The notes beneath the pieces are model-generated. The model searched no databases and was not told the origin of the DNA. It saw only the letters and a program-made list of their open reading frames with translations. Source: Tessaracoccus massiliensis (GTDB taxonomy: Bacteria > Actinomycetota > Actinomycetes > Propionibacteriales > Propionibacteriaceae). From it: DNA of 64,000 bases. This document shows, piece by piece, positions 17,684-26,177 of the stretch. The position numbers were made by a program, and so were the translations under genes. Every line of letters begins with the position of its first letter. The first letter of the stretch is position 1. The DNA lies in NCBI RefSeq assembly GCF_000826065.2, contig NZ_LN623543.1, positions 412,144 through 476,143 of the forward strand, written 5' to 3'.

Positions 17684-20164
17684 ATGGCCAAGCGGACGAT
17701 CGACGACGAACTCAATGAGGAAGAACACATCCTCGACGTCGACGTCACCCAGGAGATGGAGACCAGCTTCCTGGAGTACGCGTACTCGGTCATCTATTCC
17801 CGGGCACTGCCCGATGCGCGTGACGGGTTGAAGCCGGTCCAGCGCCGCATCCTCTACTCGATGGACCGCATGGGCGTGCGCCCCAACGTCGGCCACGTCA
17901 AGTGCGCCCGCGTGGTGGGCCAGGTGATGGGTCTGCTGCACCCGCACGGCGACACCGCCATCTACGACGCGTTGGTGCGGATGGGCCAGCCGTGGGCCGT
18001 GCGCCTGCCGCTGATCGACGGGCACGGCAACTTCGGCTCCCTCGACGCCGGGCCGGCCGCCATGCGCTACACCGAGTGCCGGATGGCCGAGCCCGCCCAG
18101 GCCATGACCCGCGGGATCGACGAGGACACCGTCGACTTCAAACCCAACTACGACGGCAAGGAGACCGAGCCGGTCGTCCTGCCAGCCGCCTTCCCGAACC
18201 TGCTGGTCAACGGGGCCGCAGGCATCGCGGTGGGCATGGCCACCAACATCGCGCCCCACAACCTCGTAGAGGTCGTCGCCGCCCTCCAGCAACTGCTGAA
18301 GAACCCCGACATCGAACTCGATGAGTTGATGCGCCACATCCCGGGCCCGGATTTCCCCACCGGCGGCAAGATCGTGGGCCTCGATGGCATCCGCGACGCC
18401 TACGCCACCGGCCGCGGCTCGATGAAGATCCGCGCCACCACCCGCATCGAGAAGGTCACCCCGCGCCGCATGGGCATCGTCGTGACCGAGCTGCCCTACA
18501 TGGTGGGCCCCGAACGGGTGATCGAACAGATCAAGAAGGGCGTCCAGGACAAGAAGCTCACCGGCATCGCCGATGTGAAGGACCTCACAGACCTGGCCCA
18601 CGGCACCCGCCTGGTCATCGAGGTCAAGAACGGCATCAACCCCGAGGCGTTGCTGGAGCAGCTGTTCAAGGCCACCAAGCTGGAAGACACCTTCGCGATC
18701 AACACCGTCGCGCTGGTCGAGGGCCAGCCCCGCACCCTGACCCTCAAGGAGATGCTCGAGGTCTACCTCGACCATCGCCTCGATGTCACCCTGCGCCGCA
18801 CCAACCACCGCCTCGCCAAGGCCGAGGAGCGCCTCCACCTGGTGCGCGGCCTGATCATCGCGATCGCCGACATCGACGACGTGATCGCCATCATCCGCTC
18901 CTCCGACGACGCGGCCCAGGCCCGCGAACGCCTGATGGGCGCCTTCGACCTGGACGAGACCCAGGCCACCTACATCCTCGACATGCAGCTGCGGCGCCTG
19001 ACGAAGTTCTCCACCATCGAACTGGAGAAGGAGGCCGACGAACTGGCCTCCACCATCGCCGGGCTGCGCGAGATCATCGACGACCCGGCAGTGCTCCGCA
19101 AGCTCGTCGGCACCGAGCTCGCCGCCGTCGCCAAGGAGTTCGGCACCCCCCGCCGCACCGTGCTGCTGGCCTCCTCCGGAGCGCCCGCCCGCGCGACCGC
19201 CGCACCCCTCGAGGTCCCCGACGACCCGTGCTGGGTGCTGCTCAGCGGCTCCGGCCTCGTGGCCCGCACCGATGTGCTGGCCCCGCTGCCGACGGAGGGC
19301 CGGGCCGCCCACGACGTGGTCGTCGCCAAGGTCAGGGCCACCGCGCAGGGCGAATTCGGCGTGCTCACCAACCATGGCCGCGTCCTGCGCTGTCGCGCCA
19401 TCGAGCTGCCCACCGTCTCGCTCACCGCGACCGCGGCCAGCCTCCAGGGAGGCAGCCTGGCCCACGAGCTGTGGCCGCTGGAGGCCGGCGAACGCCCGCT
19501 GGGGCTGACCACGCTCGATCCCGAGTCCCTCGGCCTGGTGATCGGCACCCGGCAGGGCGTCGTCAAGCGCGTGAAGCCAGATCTACTGGCGCGCGACAGC
19601 TGGGAGGTCATCGCGCTCAAGGACGGCGACGAGGTGGTGGGCGCCGTCGAGTTGTCCGACGATTCGAAGCACCTGGCCTTCCTCACCTCGGACGCGCAAC
19701 TGCTGCACTTCCCCGCCGCCAACGTCCGCCCGCAGGGCCGCACGGGCGGCGGGATGGCCGGCATCAAGCTCGCTTCAGGCGCCTCGGTGGTCTGGTTCGG
19801 CGCGGTGGACCCGGCCACGGACGACGTGGTGACCATCTCCGGGGCCTCCTCGTCGCTGCCCGGCACTGAGACCGGTAGTGCCAAGGTGACGCCGTTGTCC
19901 GAGTACCCGTCGAAGGGCAGGGCCACCGGCGGCGTCCGCGCCCACCGGTTCCTGAAGGGCGAGGACACGCTCCTGATGGCTGCCGTCGGCCCCCGCCCCG
20001 TGGTGGCCGCCGCCGCCAGTGGTTCTCCGGTGGAACTCCCCCAGACCAACGGCCGGCGTGACGGTTCCGGCACGCCCCTGACACAGCCGGTGACCATGCT
20101 GGCCGGCAGGGAGCCCGGCGAGGCTCCCCGGACAGCAGAGGCCGAGACCCTCTTCGAGGAGTAG
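17684..20164 (+). CDS. parC: Type II topoisomerase subunit A (ParC/GyrA2-like)
   Basis: DNA-cleaving subunit of a second type II topoisomerase, 826 residues. The breakage-reunion domain carries the active-site Tyr129 in AAMRYTECR. The quinolone region [10 protein letters not shown] has Thr91 and Asp95 at the positions of E. coli GyrA Ser83 and Asp87. A long coiled coil (about 350-460) precedes a beta-pinwheel C-terminal domain. The pinwheel lacks a clear QRRGGKG gyrase box; the nearest motif is GRATGGVR. That points to decatenation rather than supercoiling. GAGGAG precedes the ATG. The partner subunit is at 26178-28256, separated by the lactate genes. Confidence 0.92.
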   Translation: MAKRTIDDELNEEEHILDVDVTQEMETSFLEYAYSVIYSRALPDARDGLKPVQRRILYSMDRMGVRPNVGHVKCARVVGQVMGLLHPHGDTAIYDALVRMGQPWAVRLPLIDGHGNFGSLDAGPAAMRYTECRMAEPAQAMTRGIDEDTVDFKPNYDGKETEPVVLPAAFPNLLVNGAAGIAVGMATNIAPHNLVEVVAALQQLLKNPDIELDELMRHIPGPDFPTGGKIVGLDGIRDAYATGRGSMKIRATTRIEKVTPRRMGIVVTELPYMVGPERVIEQIKKGVQDKKLTGIADVKDLTDLAHGTRLVIEVKNGINPEALLEQLFKATKLEDTFAINTVALVEGQPRTLTLKEMLEVYLDHRLDVTLRRTNHRLAKAEERLHLVRGLIIAIADIDDVIAIIRSSDDAAQARERLMGAFDLDETQATYILDMQLRRLTKFSTIELEKEADELASTIAGLREIIDDPAVLRKLVGTELAAVAKEFGTPRRTVLLASSGAPARATAAPLEVPDDPCWVLLSGSGLVARTDVLAPLPTEGRAAHDVVVAKVRATAQGEFGVLTNHGRVLRCRAIELPTVSLTATAASLQGGSLAHELWPLEAGERPLGLTTLDPESLGLVIGTRQGVVKRVKPDLLARDSWEVIALKDGDEVVGAVELSDDSKHLAFLTSDAQLLHFPAANVRPQGRTGGGMAGIKLASGASVVWFGAVDPATDDVVTISGASSSLPGTETGSAKVTPLSEYPSKGRATGGVRAHRFLKGEDTLLMAAVGPRPVVAAAASGSPVELPQTNGRRDGSGTPLTQPVTMLAGREPGEAPRTAEAETLFEE

Positions 20165-20191
20165 CATTCCGCGCGACGGTAAGGAACCCGC

Positions 20192-20686
20192 ATGAATGAT
20201 TTCGACGACCTGCTCGCGGCCAACAAGGCCTACGCAGCGGACTTCTCCGACGGCTACTTCGACGGCATCGCCCAGGCGGGCGTGTGCATCGTGACCTGCA
20301 TGGATTCCCGCATCGAGCCGCTCGGGATGGTGGGCCTGCGCCTGGGAGACGCCAAGATCCTACGCTCACCCGGCGGGCGCGTCACCACGTCGGTCCTCAA
20401 CGGCTGCGTCCTCAGCGCCCAACTGCTCCAGGTCAACCGGATCATGGTGATCCCCCACACCCGCTGCGCCATGGCCTCGGGCACCGACGAGGATCTCCGC
20501 CGCGTCATCTCCGCCAAGACCGGCACGGACACCTCGTGGATCTCGTTCGGCGCCAGCCCCGATCAGGCAAGCCGCCTGCGCGCAGATGTGGACATGATCA
20601 GCAACCATCCCCTCATCAAGGGCCACGCCGAGGTGGGCGGCTTCATCTACGACGTCGACACGGGCCTCCTGGAGCAGATCCTCTGA
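20192..20686 (+). CDS. Beta-class carbonic anhydrase
   Basis: Zinc enzyme interconverting CO2 and bicarbonate, 164 residues. Zinc ligands and the catalytic dyad are visible: C36-x-D38-x-R40 in TCMDSR, H89 and C92 in PHTRC, and a conserved RSPGGRVTTSV strand. It is the short single-domain type like Rv1284. AAGGAA lies upstream of the ATG. It follows the topoisomerase gene by 27 bp and could be cotranscribed with it. Confidence 0.92.
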   Translation: MNDFDDLLAANKAYAADFSDGYFDGIAQAGVCIVTCMDSRIEPLGMVGLRLGDAKILRSPGGRVTTSVLNGCVLSAQLLQVNRIMVIPHTRCAMASGTDEDLRRVISAKTGTDTSWISFGASPDQASRLRADVDMISNHPLIKGHAEVGGFIYDVDTGLLEQIL

Positions 20687-20705
20687 CCCAGGGCGGGTAG
20701 CCGGC

Positions 20706-21377
20706 CTACCCCAGGGCCCGGTGGGCGCCCCGGATGTGCGCCTCGCAGCGGTCTGCTGCCACCTCGCCCTCGCCGGCCCGGAGCGCTGCCACGATGCCGG
20801 AGTGTTCCTGCACCAACCCCTCCCGCAGCGCGTCCCATCCCGGGATCTGACGCTCGGCCTGCAGGATCTGATCCGCCACCGCCTCGCGGATCGCGATCGT
20901 CATGTCGCGGATCAGGCGGTTGTTGCCCATCGCGGCGATCGCCACATGGAAGGCGGTGTCCAGCGCGTTGAACTCGGCCGGGGCCTGGACCTCCGCCATC
21001 TGGTCGGCCAACTGCTGTACCTCGTCGAGCCCGTCGCCGCCCACTGCGGCCAACGCGGCGGCCCGTTCCAGCACGACGCGCGTCTCGGTCAACTCTGCGA
21101 AGGAGACTGCCTCGAGGGCGACGTGCAGTTTGAGCATGCGCCCGAACGCCACGCCTTGGCCCGTGCCGACGGTGGTCCCGCCCGTGCGCCCGGTTGCGGA
21201 GGTCACCACGCCCTGAGCCTGCAGCACCTTGATGGCCTCGCGCACCGCGCTGCGGCTGGCGCCCAACCGGCTGGCGAGCTCGCGTTCGTTGGGCAGCCGC
21301 TCGCCAGCGGAGATCCTGCCGGCGAGGATCTCGCCGGTGAGGAAATCGAGCGCGGTCTCGAAGCCACCTGTGGTCAT
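20706..21377 (-). CDS. lldR: FadR-type GntR regulator, likely lactate-responsive (LldR-like)
   Basis: Transcription factor of 223 residues. The N-terminal winged helix (residues 10-75) includes LPNERELASRLGASRSAVREAIKVLQAQGV. The C-terminal FCD ligand domain has the metal-site residues in NALDTAFHVAIAAMGNN and in EHSGIVAALRAG...CEAHI. I used ATG 21377, which has GGGGAG two bases upstream. It is divergent from the lactate permease and LutABC genes, and TGGTNNNACCA sites fill the permease promoter. By analogy to LldR it probably represses the operon until L-lactate is bound. The ligand is inferred from context. Confidence 0.85.
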   Translation of the reverse strand: MTTGGFETALDFLTGEILAGRISAGERLPNERELASRLGASRSAVREAIKVLQAQGVVTSATGRTGGTTVGTGQGVAFGRMLKLHVALEAVSFAELTETRVVLERAAALAAVGGDGLDEVQQLADQMAEVQAPAEFNALDTAFHVAIAAMGNNRLIRDMTIAIREAVADQILQAERQIPGWDALREGLVQEHSGIVAALRAGEGEVAADRCEAHIRGAHRALG

Positions 21378-21385
21378 AGCTCCCC

Positions 21386-21414
21386 ATTGTGGCGCATCGT
21401 GATTGTGGCGCATC
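21386..21414. repeat. Two direct repeats ATTGTGGCGCATC in the lldR-lldP intergenic region
   Basis: The 13-bp sequence ATTGTGGCGCATC occurs at 21386-21398 and again at 21402-21414, a 16-bp period. It lies just upstream of the permease -35 box and overlaps the lldR 5' region. It differs from the FadR-type palindromes and may bind another regulator. Confidence 0.5.
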
Positions 21415-21417
21415 CTG

Positions 21418-21446
21418 TTGACATCCTCCCCAGGCGGGATTTATGG
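21418..21446 (+). promoter_or_regulatory. Sigma-70-type promoter of the lactate operon
   Basis: TTGACA at 21418-21423 is a perfect -35 box. Seventeen bases later TTATGG at 21441-21446 serves as a weaker -10 box. The first operator-like palindrome begins within the -10 box, so a bound repressor would block polymerase. Confidence 0.65.
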
Positions 21447-21473
21447 TCGAACCGTTAACCAATGGTCTGACCA
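21444..21473. promoter_or_regulatory. Twin FadR/LldR-type operators
   Basis: TGGTCTGACCA at 21463-21473 exactly fits the TGGTNNNACCA operator of FadR-subfamily GntR regulators, with ATGGTCTGACCAT as the full palindrome. TGGTCGAACCG at 21444-21454 fits with one mismatch. Their centres are 19 bp apart. They span the -10 box and the start region of the permease gene promoter, with lldR divergent. Confidence 0.75.
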
Positions 21474-21494
21474 TATGAACGACGGAGTTCACAG

Positions 21495-23186
21495 ATGCTC
21501 TTGGAGATCTTCCAACCGGACACCAACCCGCTGGGCGCGCAGTGGCTCTCGGCACTGGTGGCCGCCATCCCTGTGGCCGCCATGCTGATCACGCTCGGCG
21601 CGCTGCGCTGGAAGGCCCACCTCGCCGGTCCGTTCTCCTGGCTGCTCGCGGTGGTGGTGGCGATCACCGCCTTCGGGATGCCGGTACTCACCGCTCTGGC
21701 CACCAGCGCCCACGGCTTCGTCTACGGCCTGTTCCCCATCATCTGGATCCTCCTGACAGCCATCTGGATGTACGAGGTCACGGTCGCCTCGGGCCGGTTC
21801 GACGACCTGCGCCGCACCTTCTTTCTCATCTCCGGCGATCCGCGGGTGCTGGGCCTGCTCATCGCCTTCTGCTTCGGCGGCCTCCTCGAGGCTCTCGCCG
21901 GCTTCGGCGCCCCCGTCGCCATCACCGCCGCGATGCTGATCGCCATCGGCTTCGCCCCTCTGCGTTCCGCGCTGATCGCGCTGCTGGCCAACACCGTGCC
22001 GGTGGCCTTCGGCGCCGTCGGCCTCCCAGTCCTCATGGCAGCCAAGACGGGCGGCTTCGACGACGTGCTGGCGATCTCCCCCATCACCGGACGCATGACG
22101 GCCCTGATGTGCCTCGTGGTGCCGTTCCTGCTGCTGGCCGTCATGGACGGCAGGCGCGGTCTCAGGGAGTGCTGGCCCTTCGGCCTGGTCGTGGGCGTCA
22201 CGTTCGGCGTGGTCAAGTGGATCGTCTCCGCTACCCCGCTGTACAACCTCACCGAGGTCTTCGCCGCCGTGATCAGCGTCGCCGTGGCGATCGGCTTCCT
22301 GAAGCTCTGGCATCCTTCGGGCGGCGCCGAGGCCGTGGGTCGCATCGGGGCCAGGATCGACCCCGTCCTGGAGGGCGAACGCCCGGCACCGGCACCGATC
22401 ACCACGGAAGCCGAGCTGACCGGGCGTCGCATCGGCATGGCCCTGGTGCCCTACCTGCTCGTCATCGCAGTGTTCGGCATCGCCGCGCTGCCCCCCGTCA
22501 AGGCGGCCCTGGCCTCCACCGACGTCAGCTTCGGCTGGCCGGGCCTGGGGGAACTCCTCGACGCGGCCGGCAACCCGTCCTCCCATCAGGTCTACACCTT
22601 CGCGTGGGCCTCCACGCCCGGCATCCTGCTGGCCCTGGTGGCGATCGCGACCGGGCTGATCTACCGGATGAGTCTGGCCGCGATCTTCCAGGTGTTGTGG
22701 ATCAACGCCAAGAAGCTACGGTTCGCGATGATCACCATCGGCTCGGTGGTGGCGTTGGCCTACGTGATGGGCGATTCCGGCCAGACCCTGGCGCTCGGGC
22801 TGTTCTTCGCCGGCGCGGGCGCTCTGTATCCCTACCTCGCCCCCATCCTCGGCTGGATCGGCACCTACGTGACCGGCTCCGACACGTCGGCCAACATCCT
22901 GTTCTCCAGCCTCCAGTCGGGCGTCGGTGCCGAGATCGGCCCCGGCAGCCACCTGGGCACCGAATCCATGCGGGCGCTGCTCGTCGGCTCGAATGCCGCA
23001 GGCGGCGTCGTGGGCAAGATGATCTCGCCCCAGTCCCTGACCATCGCCGCCACCGCCATCGGGATCGCCGGCTCCGAATCTGTGATCCTGCGTCGCATCA
23101 TCGGCTGGAGTTTCGTGCTGCTGGCGCTGCTGTGCCTCCTGTCCGGCCTCATGTCCACCCCCGTCCTCTCCTGGCTGCTCCCTTGA
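21495..23186 (+). CDS. lldP: L-lactate permease
   Basis: Membrane symporter of the LctP family that imports L-lactate (and probably glycolate) with protons, 563 residues and about twelve to fourteen hydrophobic segments. Family signatures include GLLEALAGFGAPVAITAAML, LANTVPVAFGAVGLPV and, near the C-terminus, GSDTSANILFSSLQ and NAAGGVVGKMISPQS. GGAG lies upstream of ATG 21495. It heads the operon with lutA, lutB and lutC, so uptake and oxidation are expressed together. Confidence 0.95.
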   Translation: MLLEIFQPDTNPLGAQWLSALVAAIPVAAMLITLGALRWKAHLAGPFSWLLAVVVAITAFGMPVLTALATSAHGFVYGLFPIIWILLTAIWMYEVTVASGRFDDLRRTFFLISGDPRVLGLLIAFCFGGLLEALAGFGAPVAITAAMLIAIGFAPLRSALIALLANTVPVAFGAVGLPVLMAAKTGGFDDVLAISPITGRMTALMCLVVPFLLLAVMDGRRGLRECWPFGLVVGVTFGVVKWIVSATPLYNLTEVFAAVISVAVAIGFLKLWHPSGGAEAVGRIGARIDPVLEGERPAPAPITTEAELTGRRIGMALVPYLLVIAVFGIAALPPVKAALASTDVSFGWPGLGELLDAAGNPSSHQVYTFAWASTPGILLALVAIATGLIYRMSLAAIFQVLWINAKKLRFAMITIGSVVALAYVMGDSGQTLALGLFFAGAGALYPYLAPILGWIGTYVTGSDTSANILFSSLQSGVGAEIGPGSHLGTESMRALLVGSNAAGGVVGKMISPQSLTIAATAIGIAGSESVILRRIIGWSFVLLALLCLLSGLMSTPVLSWLLP

Positions 23187-23204
23187 GCTGAAAGGCACCA
23201 TGCC

Positions 23205-23954
23205 ATGACCACCATCCACGTGGCGCTGTTCGCCACCTGCATCACCGACACCATGAAGCCGTCGGTACCGATCGCCACCGTCAAGCTGCTCGAGCGGCTG
23301 GGCTGTCGCGTCTCGTTCCCAGAGCGGCAGACCTGCTGCGGGCAGATCATGACCAACACCGGGTACTGGGACGAGGCGGTGCCCACGGTGCGCAACTACG
23401 TGAGTTCCTTCGAGACCTTCGACTACATCGTCGCCCCCTCCGGATCCTGCGTCGGCTCTGTCCGGGAGCAGCACCCCCTGCTTGCCCGCCACGCCGGCGA
23501 CTCCGGTCTCGAGAAGGAGGCCACCGCCACGGCCGCGAGGACCTATGAACTCAGCGAGTTCCTCGTGGACGTGCTCGGCGTCACGGATGTGGGCGCCTAC
23601 TTCCCGCATCGCGTCACCTACCATCCCACCTGTCACTCCATGCGCATCGCCAAGGTGGGCGACCGCCCGCTGCAACTGCTGCGGGGGGTTCGGGGCATCG
23701 ACCTCATCGACCTGCCCAAGGCCGAAGAGTGCTGCGGCTTCGGCGGCACCTTTTCCCTGAAGAACCCGGACGTCTCCATCGCCATGGCCACCGACAAGGC
23801 CCGCCATGTGCGCACCACCGGGGCCGAGTACCTCGTGGCCGGGGACCACGCCTGCCTGATGAACATCGGTGGGGTTCTCCACCGTGGCCGTGCCGGCGTC
23901 AAGACCATCCACCTGGCCGAGATCCTGGCCAGCACCGAGGAGGATCAGCGATGA
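23205..23954 (+). CDS. lutA: LutA, lactate utilisation Fe-S protein
   Basis: Subunit of the LutABC lactate oxidation complex, which converts L-lactate to pyruvate, 249 residues. Two CCG (cysteine-rich) domains are visible: QTCCGQIMTNTGYWDEA in the N-terminal half and ECCGFGGTFSLKNPDVS in the C-terminal half. VTYHPTCHSMR gives further cysteine ligands. GAAAGG precedes the ATG. The gene overlaps lutB by ATGA. Confidence 0.94.
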   Translation: MTTIHVALFATCITDTMKPSVPIATVKLLERLGCRVSFPERQTCCGQIMTNTGYWDEAVPTVRNYVSSFETFDYIVAPSGSCVGSVREQHPLLARHAGDSGLEKEATATAARTYELSEFLVDVLGVTDVGAYFPHRVTYHPTCHSMRIAKVGDRPLQLLRGVRGIDLIDLPKAEECCGFGGTFSLKNPDVSIAMATDKARHVRTTGAEYLVAGDHACLMNIGGVLHRGRAGVKTIHLAEILASTEEDQR

Positions 23955-25426
23955 CCACCACCCGACGCACCCCCGAGCCCGGCACCTGGTTGGGGATCCC
24001 CGCCTTCCCCCAGGCGGCCAAGGCGAGCCTGCAGAATGCAGAACAGCGAAAGAACCTGGCACACGCCACTTCCACGATCCGGGCAAAGCGCGTCGTGCGC
24101 GCCTCCGAGGTACCCGACTGGGAAGAGTTGCGCACCGCCGCGGCCCAGATCAAGGACCGCGTCGCCCGCCACCTGGACCACTACCTCCAGCAGGCGGAGG
24201 CAGCCATGACCGCTGCCGGCGTCACAGTGCACTGGGCCCGCGACGCGGCGGACGCCAACCGCATCGTCGCAGACATCGCCAAGGCCAAGGGCGTCGACGA
24301 GGTGGTCAAGATCAAATCCATGGTCACTCAGGAGATCGACCTAAACGAGCACCTCGAGGCTGAGGGCATCGCCGCCTGGGAGACCGACCTGGCCGAGCTG
24401 ATCGTGCAGCTCGGGCACGACCTGCCCAGCCACATCCTGGTGCCGGCCATCCACCGCAACCGCTCCGAGGTGCGCGAGATCTTCGCCGGGGAGATGGGCC
24501 GCTACGGCCGTCCTGCCCCCGAGCCCATCTCCGACGATCCGCCTGAGCTCGCCGAGGCCGCCCGCCTCCACCTGCGGGAGAAGTTCCTGCGCGCGAAGAT
24601 GGCGGTCTCCGGCGGCAACTTCATCGTCGCCGACACCGGCACCCTGGTGATCGTCGAATCCGAAGGCAACGGTCGGATGTGCCTGACCCTCCCGGAGACG
24701 CTCGTCTCGGTGGTGGGCATCGAGAAGGTGCTGCCCACCCTGGAGGACCTGGAGGTCTTCCTGAAGCTGCTGCCCCGCTCTTCCACCGGCGAGCGCATGA
24801 ACCCCTACACCTCCCTGTGGACCGGCGTCACGCCGGGCGACGGCCCCCAGGACCTGCACGTCATCCTGCTCGACAACGGCCGCACCAACGTGCTGGCCGA
24901 CCCCGACGGGCGTGCCGCCCTGCGCTGCATCAGGTGCTCCGCCTGTCTGAACATCTGCCCCGTCTACGAGCGGGTCGGCGGCCATGCCTACGGCTCCCCC
25001 TACCCCGGCCCCATCGGGGCGATCCTCGGCCCCCAGCTACGCGGCATGGACGAGCCGAACGACCGCGCCCTGCCGTTCGCCTCCAGCCTCTGCGGCGCCT
25101 GCAACGAGGTGTGCCCGGTGAAGATCCCCTTCACCGACATCCTGGTGCATCTCCGGCACAAGGCCGTCGAACACAAGACCGCCAAACACCCCACCGGCGA
25201 GCAGGCCCTGATGAAGACAGCAGGCTGGGTGATGTCTGAAGGCACACACCTATCGACCGTGCAGAAGGGCAGCACCCTCGCCGGCAAGGCGCTACGCGGC
25301 AAGTGGCTCGGCCCGCTGCCCATCCCTCTGGCCTCCCGCTGGCTCCAGGCCCGCGACGTCGAGGCCCCACCCGCCCAGACCTTCCGCCAGTGGTGGAAGA
25401 AGAACCACGAAGGAGACGGCAAGTGA
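23951..25426 (+). CDS. lutB: LutB, lactate utilisation ferredoxin-type protein
   Basis: Electron-transfer subunit of LutABC, 491 residues. The N-terminal LUD-like domain includes VVKIKSMVTQEIDLNEHLE and GGNFIVADTGTLVIVESEGN. The later part carries two 4Fe-4S motifs, CIRCSACLNICPVY and CGACNEVCPVKIP, followed by a short DUF3390-type tail. I used ATG 23951, which overlaps the lutA stop and matches the usual start; longer in-frame readings run through lutA. The lutC start overlaps its stop (GTGA). Confidence 0.94.
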   Translation: MTTTRRTPEPGTWLGIPAFPQAAKASLQNAEQRKNLAHATSTIRAKRVVRASEVPDWEELRTAAAQIKDRVARHLDHYLQQAEAAMTAAGVTVHWARDAADANRIVADIAKAKGVDEVVKIKSMVTQEIDLNEHLEAEGIAAWETDLAELIVQLGHDLPSHILVPAIHRNRSEVREIFAGEMGRYGRPAPEPISDDPPELAEAARLHLREKFLRAKMAVSGGNFIVADTGTLVIVESEGNGRMCLTLPETLVSVVGIEKVLPTLEDLEVFLKLLPRSSTGERMNPYTSLWTGVTPGDGPQDLHVILLDNGRTNVLADPDGRAALRCIRCSACLNICPVYERVGGHAYGSPYPGPIGAILGPQLRGMDEPNDRALPFASSLCGACNEVCPVKIPFTDILVHLRHKAVEHKTAKHPTGEQALMKTAGWVMSEGTHLSTVQKGSTLAGKALRGKWLGPLPIPLASRWLQARDVEAPPAQTFRQWWKKNHEGDGK

Positions 25427-26088
25427 GCGCACGCGAAGAGGTGCTGGCCCGCATCCGCCGGGCCACGCAGGATGTCACCGAGACAGATCCGGAGCTCGAC
25501 GTGCCCGTCGACTGGGTCTACGGCCGCCCGCTGGGCACCGCCGACGTGATCGCGGATTTCGTGGAGAAGGTGGAGGACTACCGCGCCGCCGTCCGCCGCT
25601 GCCCGGAGCCCGAGGCCGCGGCCACGATCATCGAGGCGCTCCATGCACTCGACGCCGCCAGCGTCGTGGTCCCCGACGGCCTGCCGGACACATGGGTGGC
25701 AGCCCTGGCCGATGCCGGCTTCACCCTCCACCGCGACGACCCCCAACTCACGCATGCCGAACTCAACGCCATCGACGCGGTGGTCACCACCAGCGCGGTC
25801 GGCATGGCGGATTCGGGCACCATCGCGCTTGACCACGGCGCAGGCCAGGGCCGCAGGGCCCTCACCCTGCTGCCGGACCGCCACATCTGCGTGGTCCGCG
25901 AGGACCAGGTTGTCAGCGACGTGCCGGAGGGCATCGCGCGGCTGGCGCCGGCCCTCCGGGAGCGCCGCCCCGTCACCTGGCTGAGTGGAGGCTCGGCCAC
26001 CAGCGACATCGAACTGAGCCGCGTCGAGGGCGTCCACGGCCCCCGCCACCTGTCCGTGGTCCTCGTAGGGCCGGTCACCTCAGCATGA
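25423..26088 (+). CDS. lutC: LutC, lactate utilisation LUD-domain protein
   Basis: Third LutABC subunit, 221 residues, a single LUD domain. AVVTTSAVGMADSGTIALDHG-like glycine and acidic residues (from VVTTSAVGMADSGT to GQGRRALTLLPDRH) are the family core. The start is GTG 25423, overlapping the lutB stop as GTGA, with AAGGAG upstream. A strong hairpin follows 6 bp after the stop and closes the operon. Confidence 0.93.
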   Translation: MSAREEVLARIRRATQDVTETDPELDVPVDWVYGRPLGTADVIADFVEKVEDYRAAVRRCPEPEAAATIIEALHALDAASVVVPDGLPDTWVAALADAGFTLHRDDPQLTHAELNAIDAVVTTSAVGMADSGTIALDHGAGQGRRALTLLPDRHICVVREDQVVSDVPEGIARLAPALRERRPVTWLSGGSATSDIELSRVEGVHGPRHLSVVLVGPVTSA

Positions 26089-26094
26089 AGGCGT

Positions 26095-26136
26095 GGCCGG
26101 GGTCGAGGTATGCAAGTAGGCGCCCCGACCCCGGCC
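26095..26136. terminator. Hairpin terminator between lutC and parE
   Basis: Perfect 11-bp arms GGCCGGGGTCG (26095-26105) and CGACCCCGGCC (26126-26136) with a 20-base loop, placed between two convergent genes. It probably ends both transcripts. There is no long U-run. Confidence 0.6.
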
Positions 26137-26177
26137 CATGCCCAAGTTGTTGTTGCCAGACGTGGCCATGACCGAGG

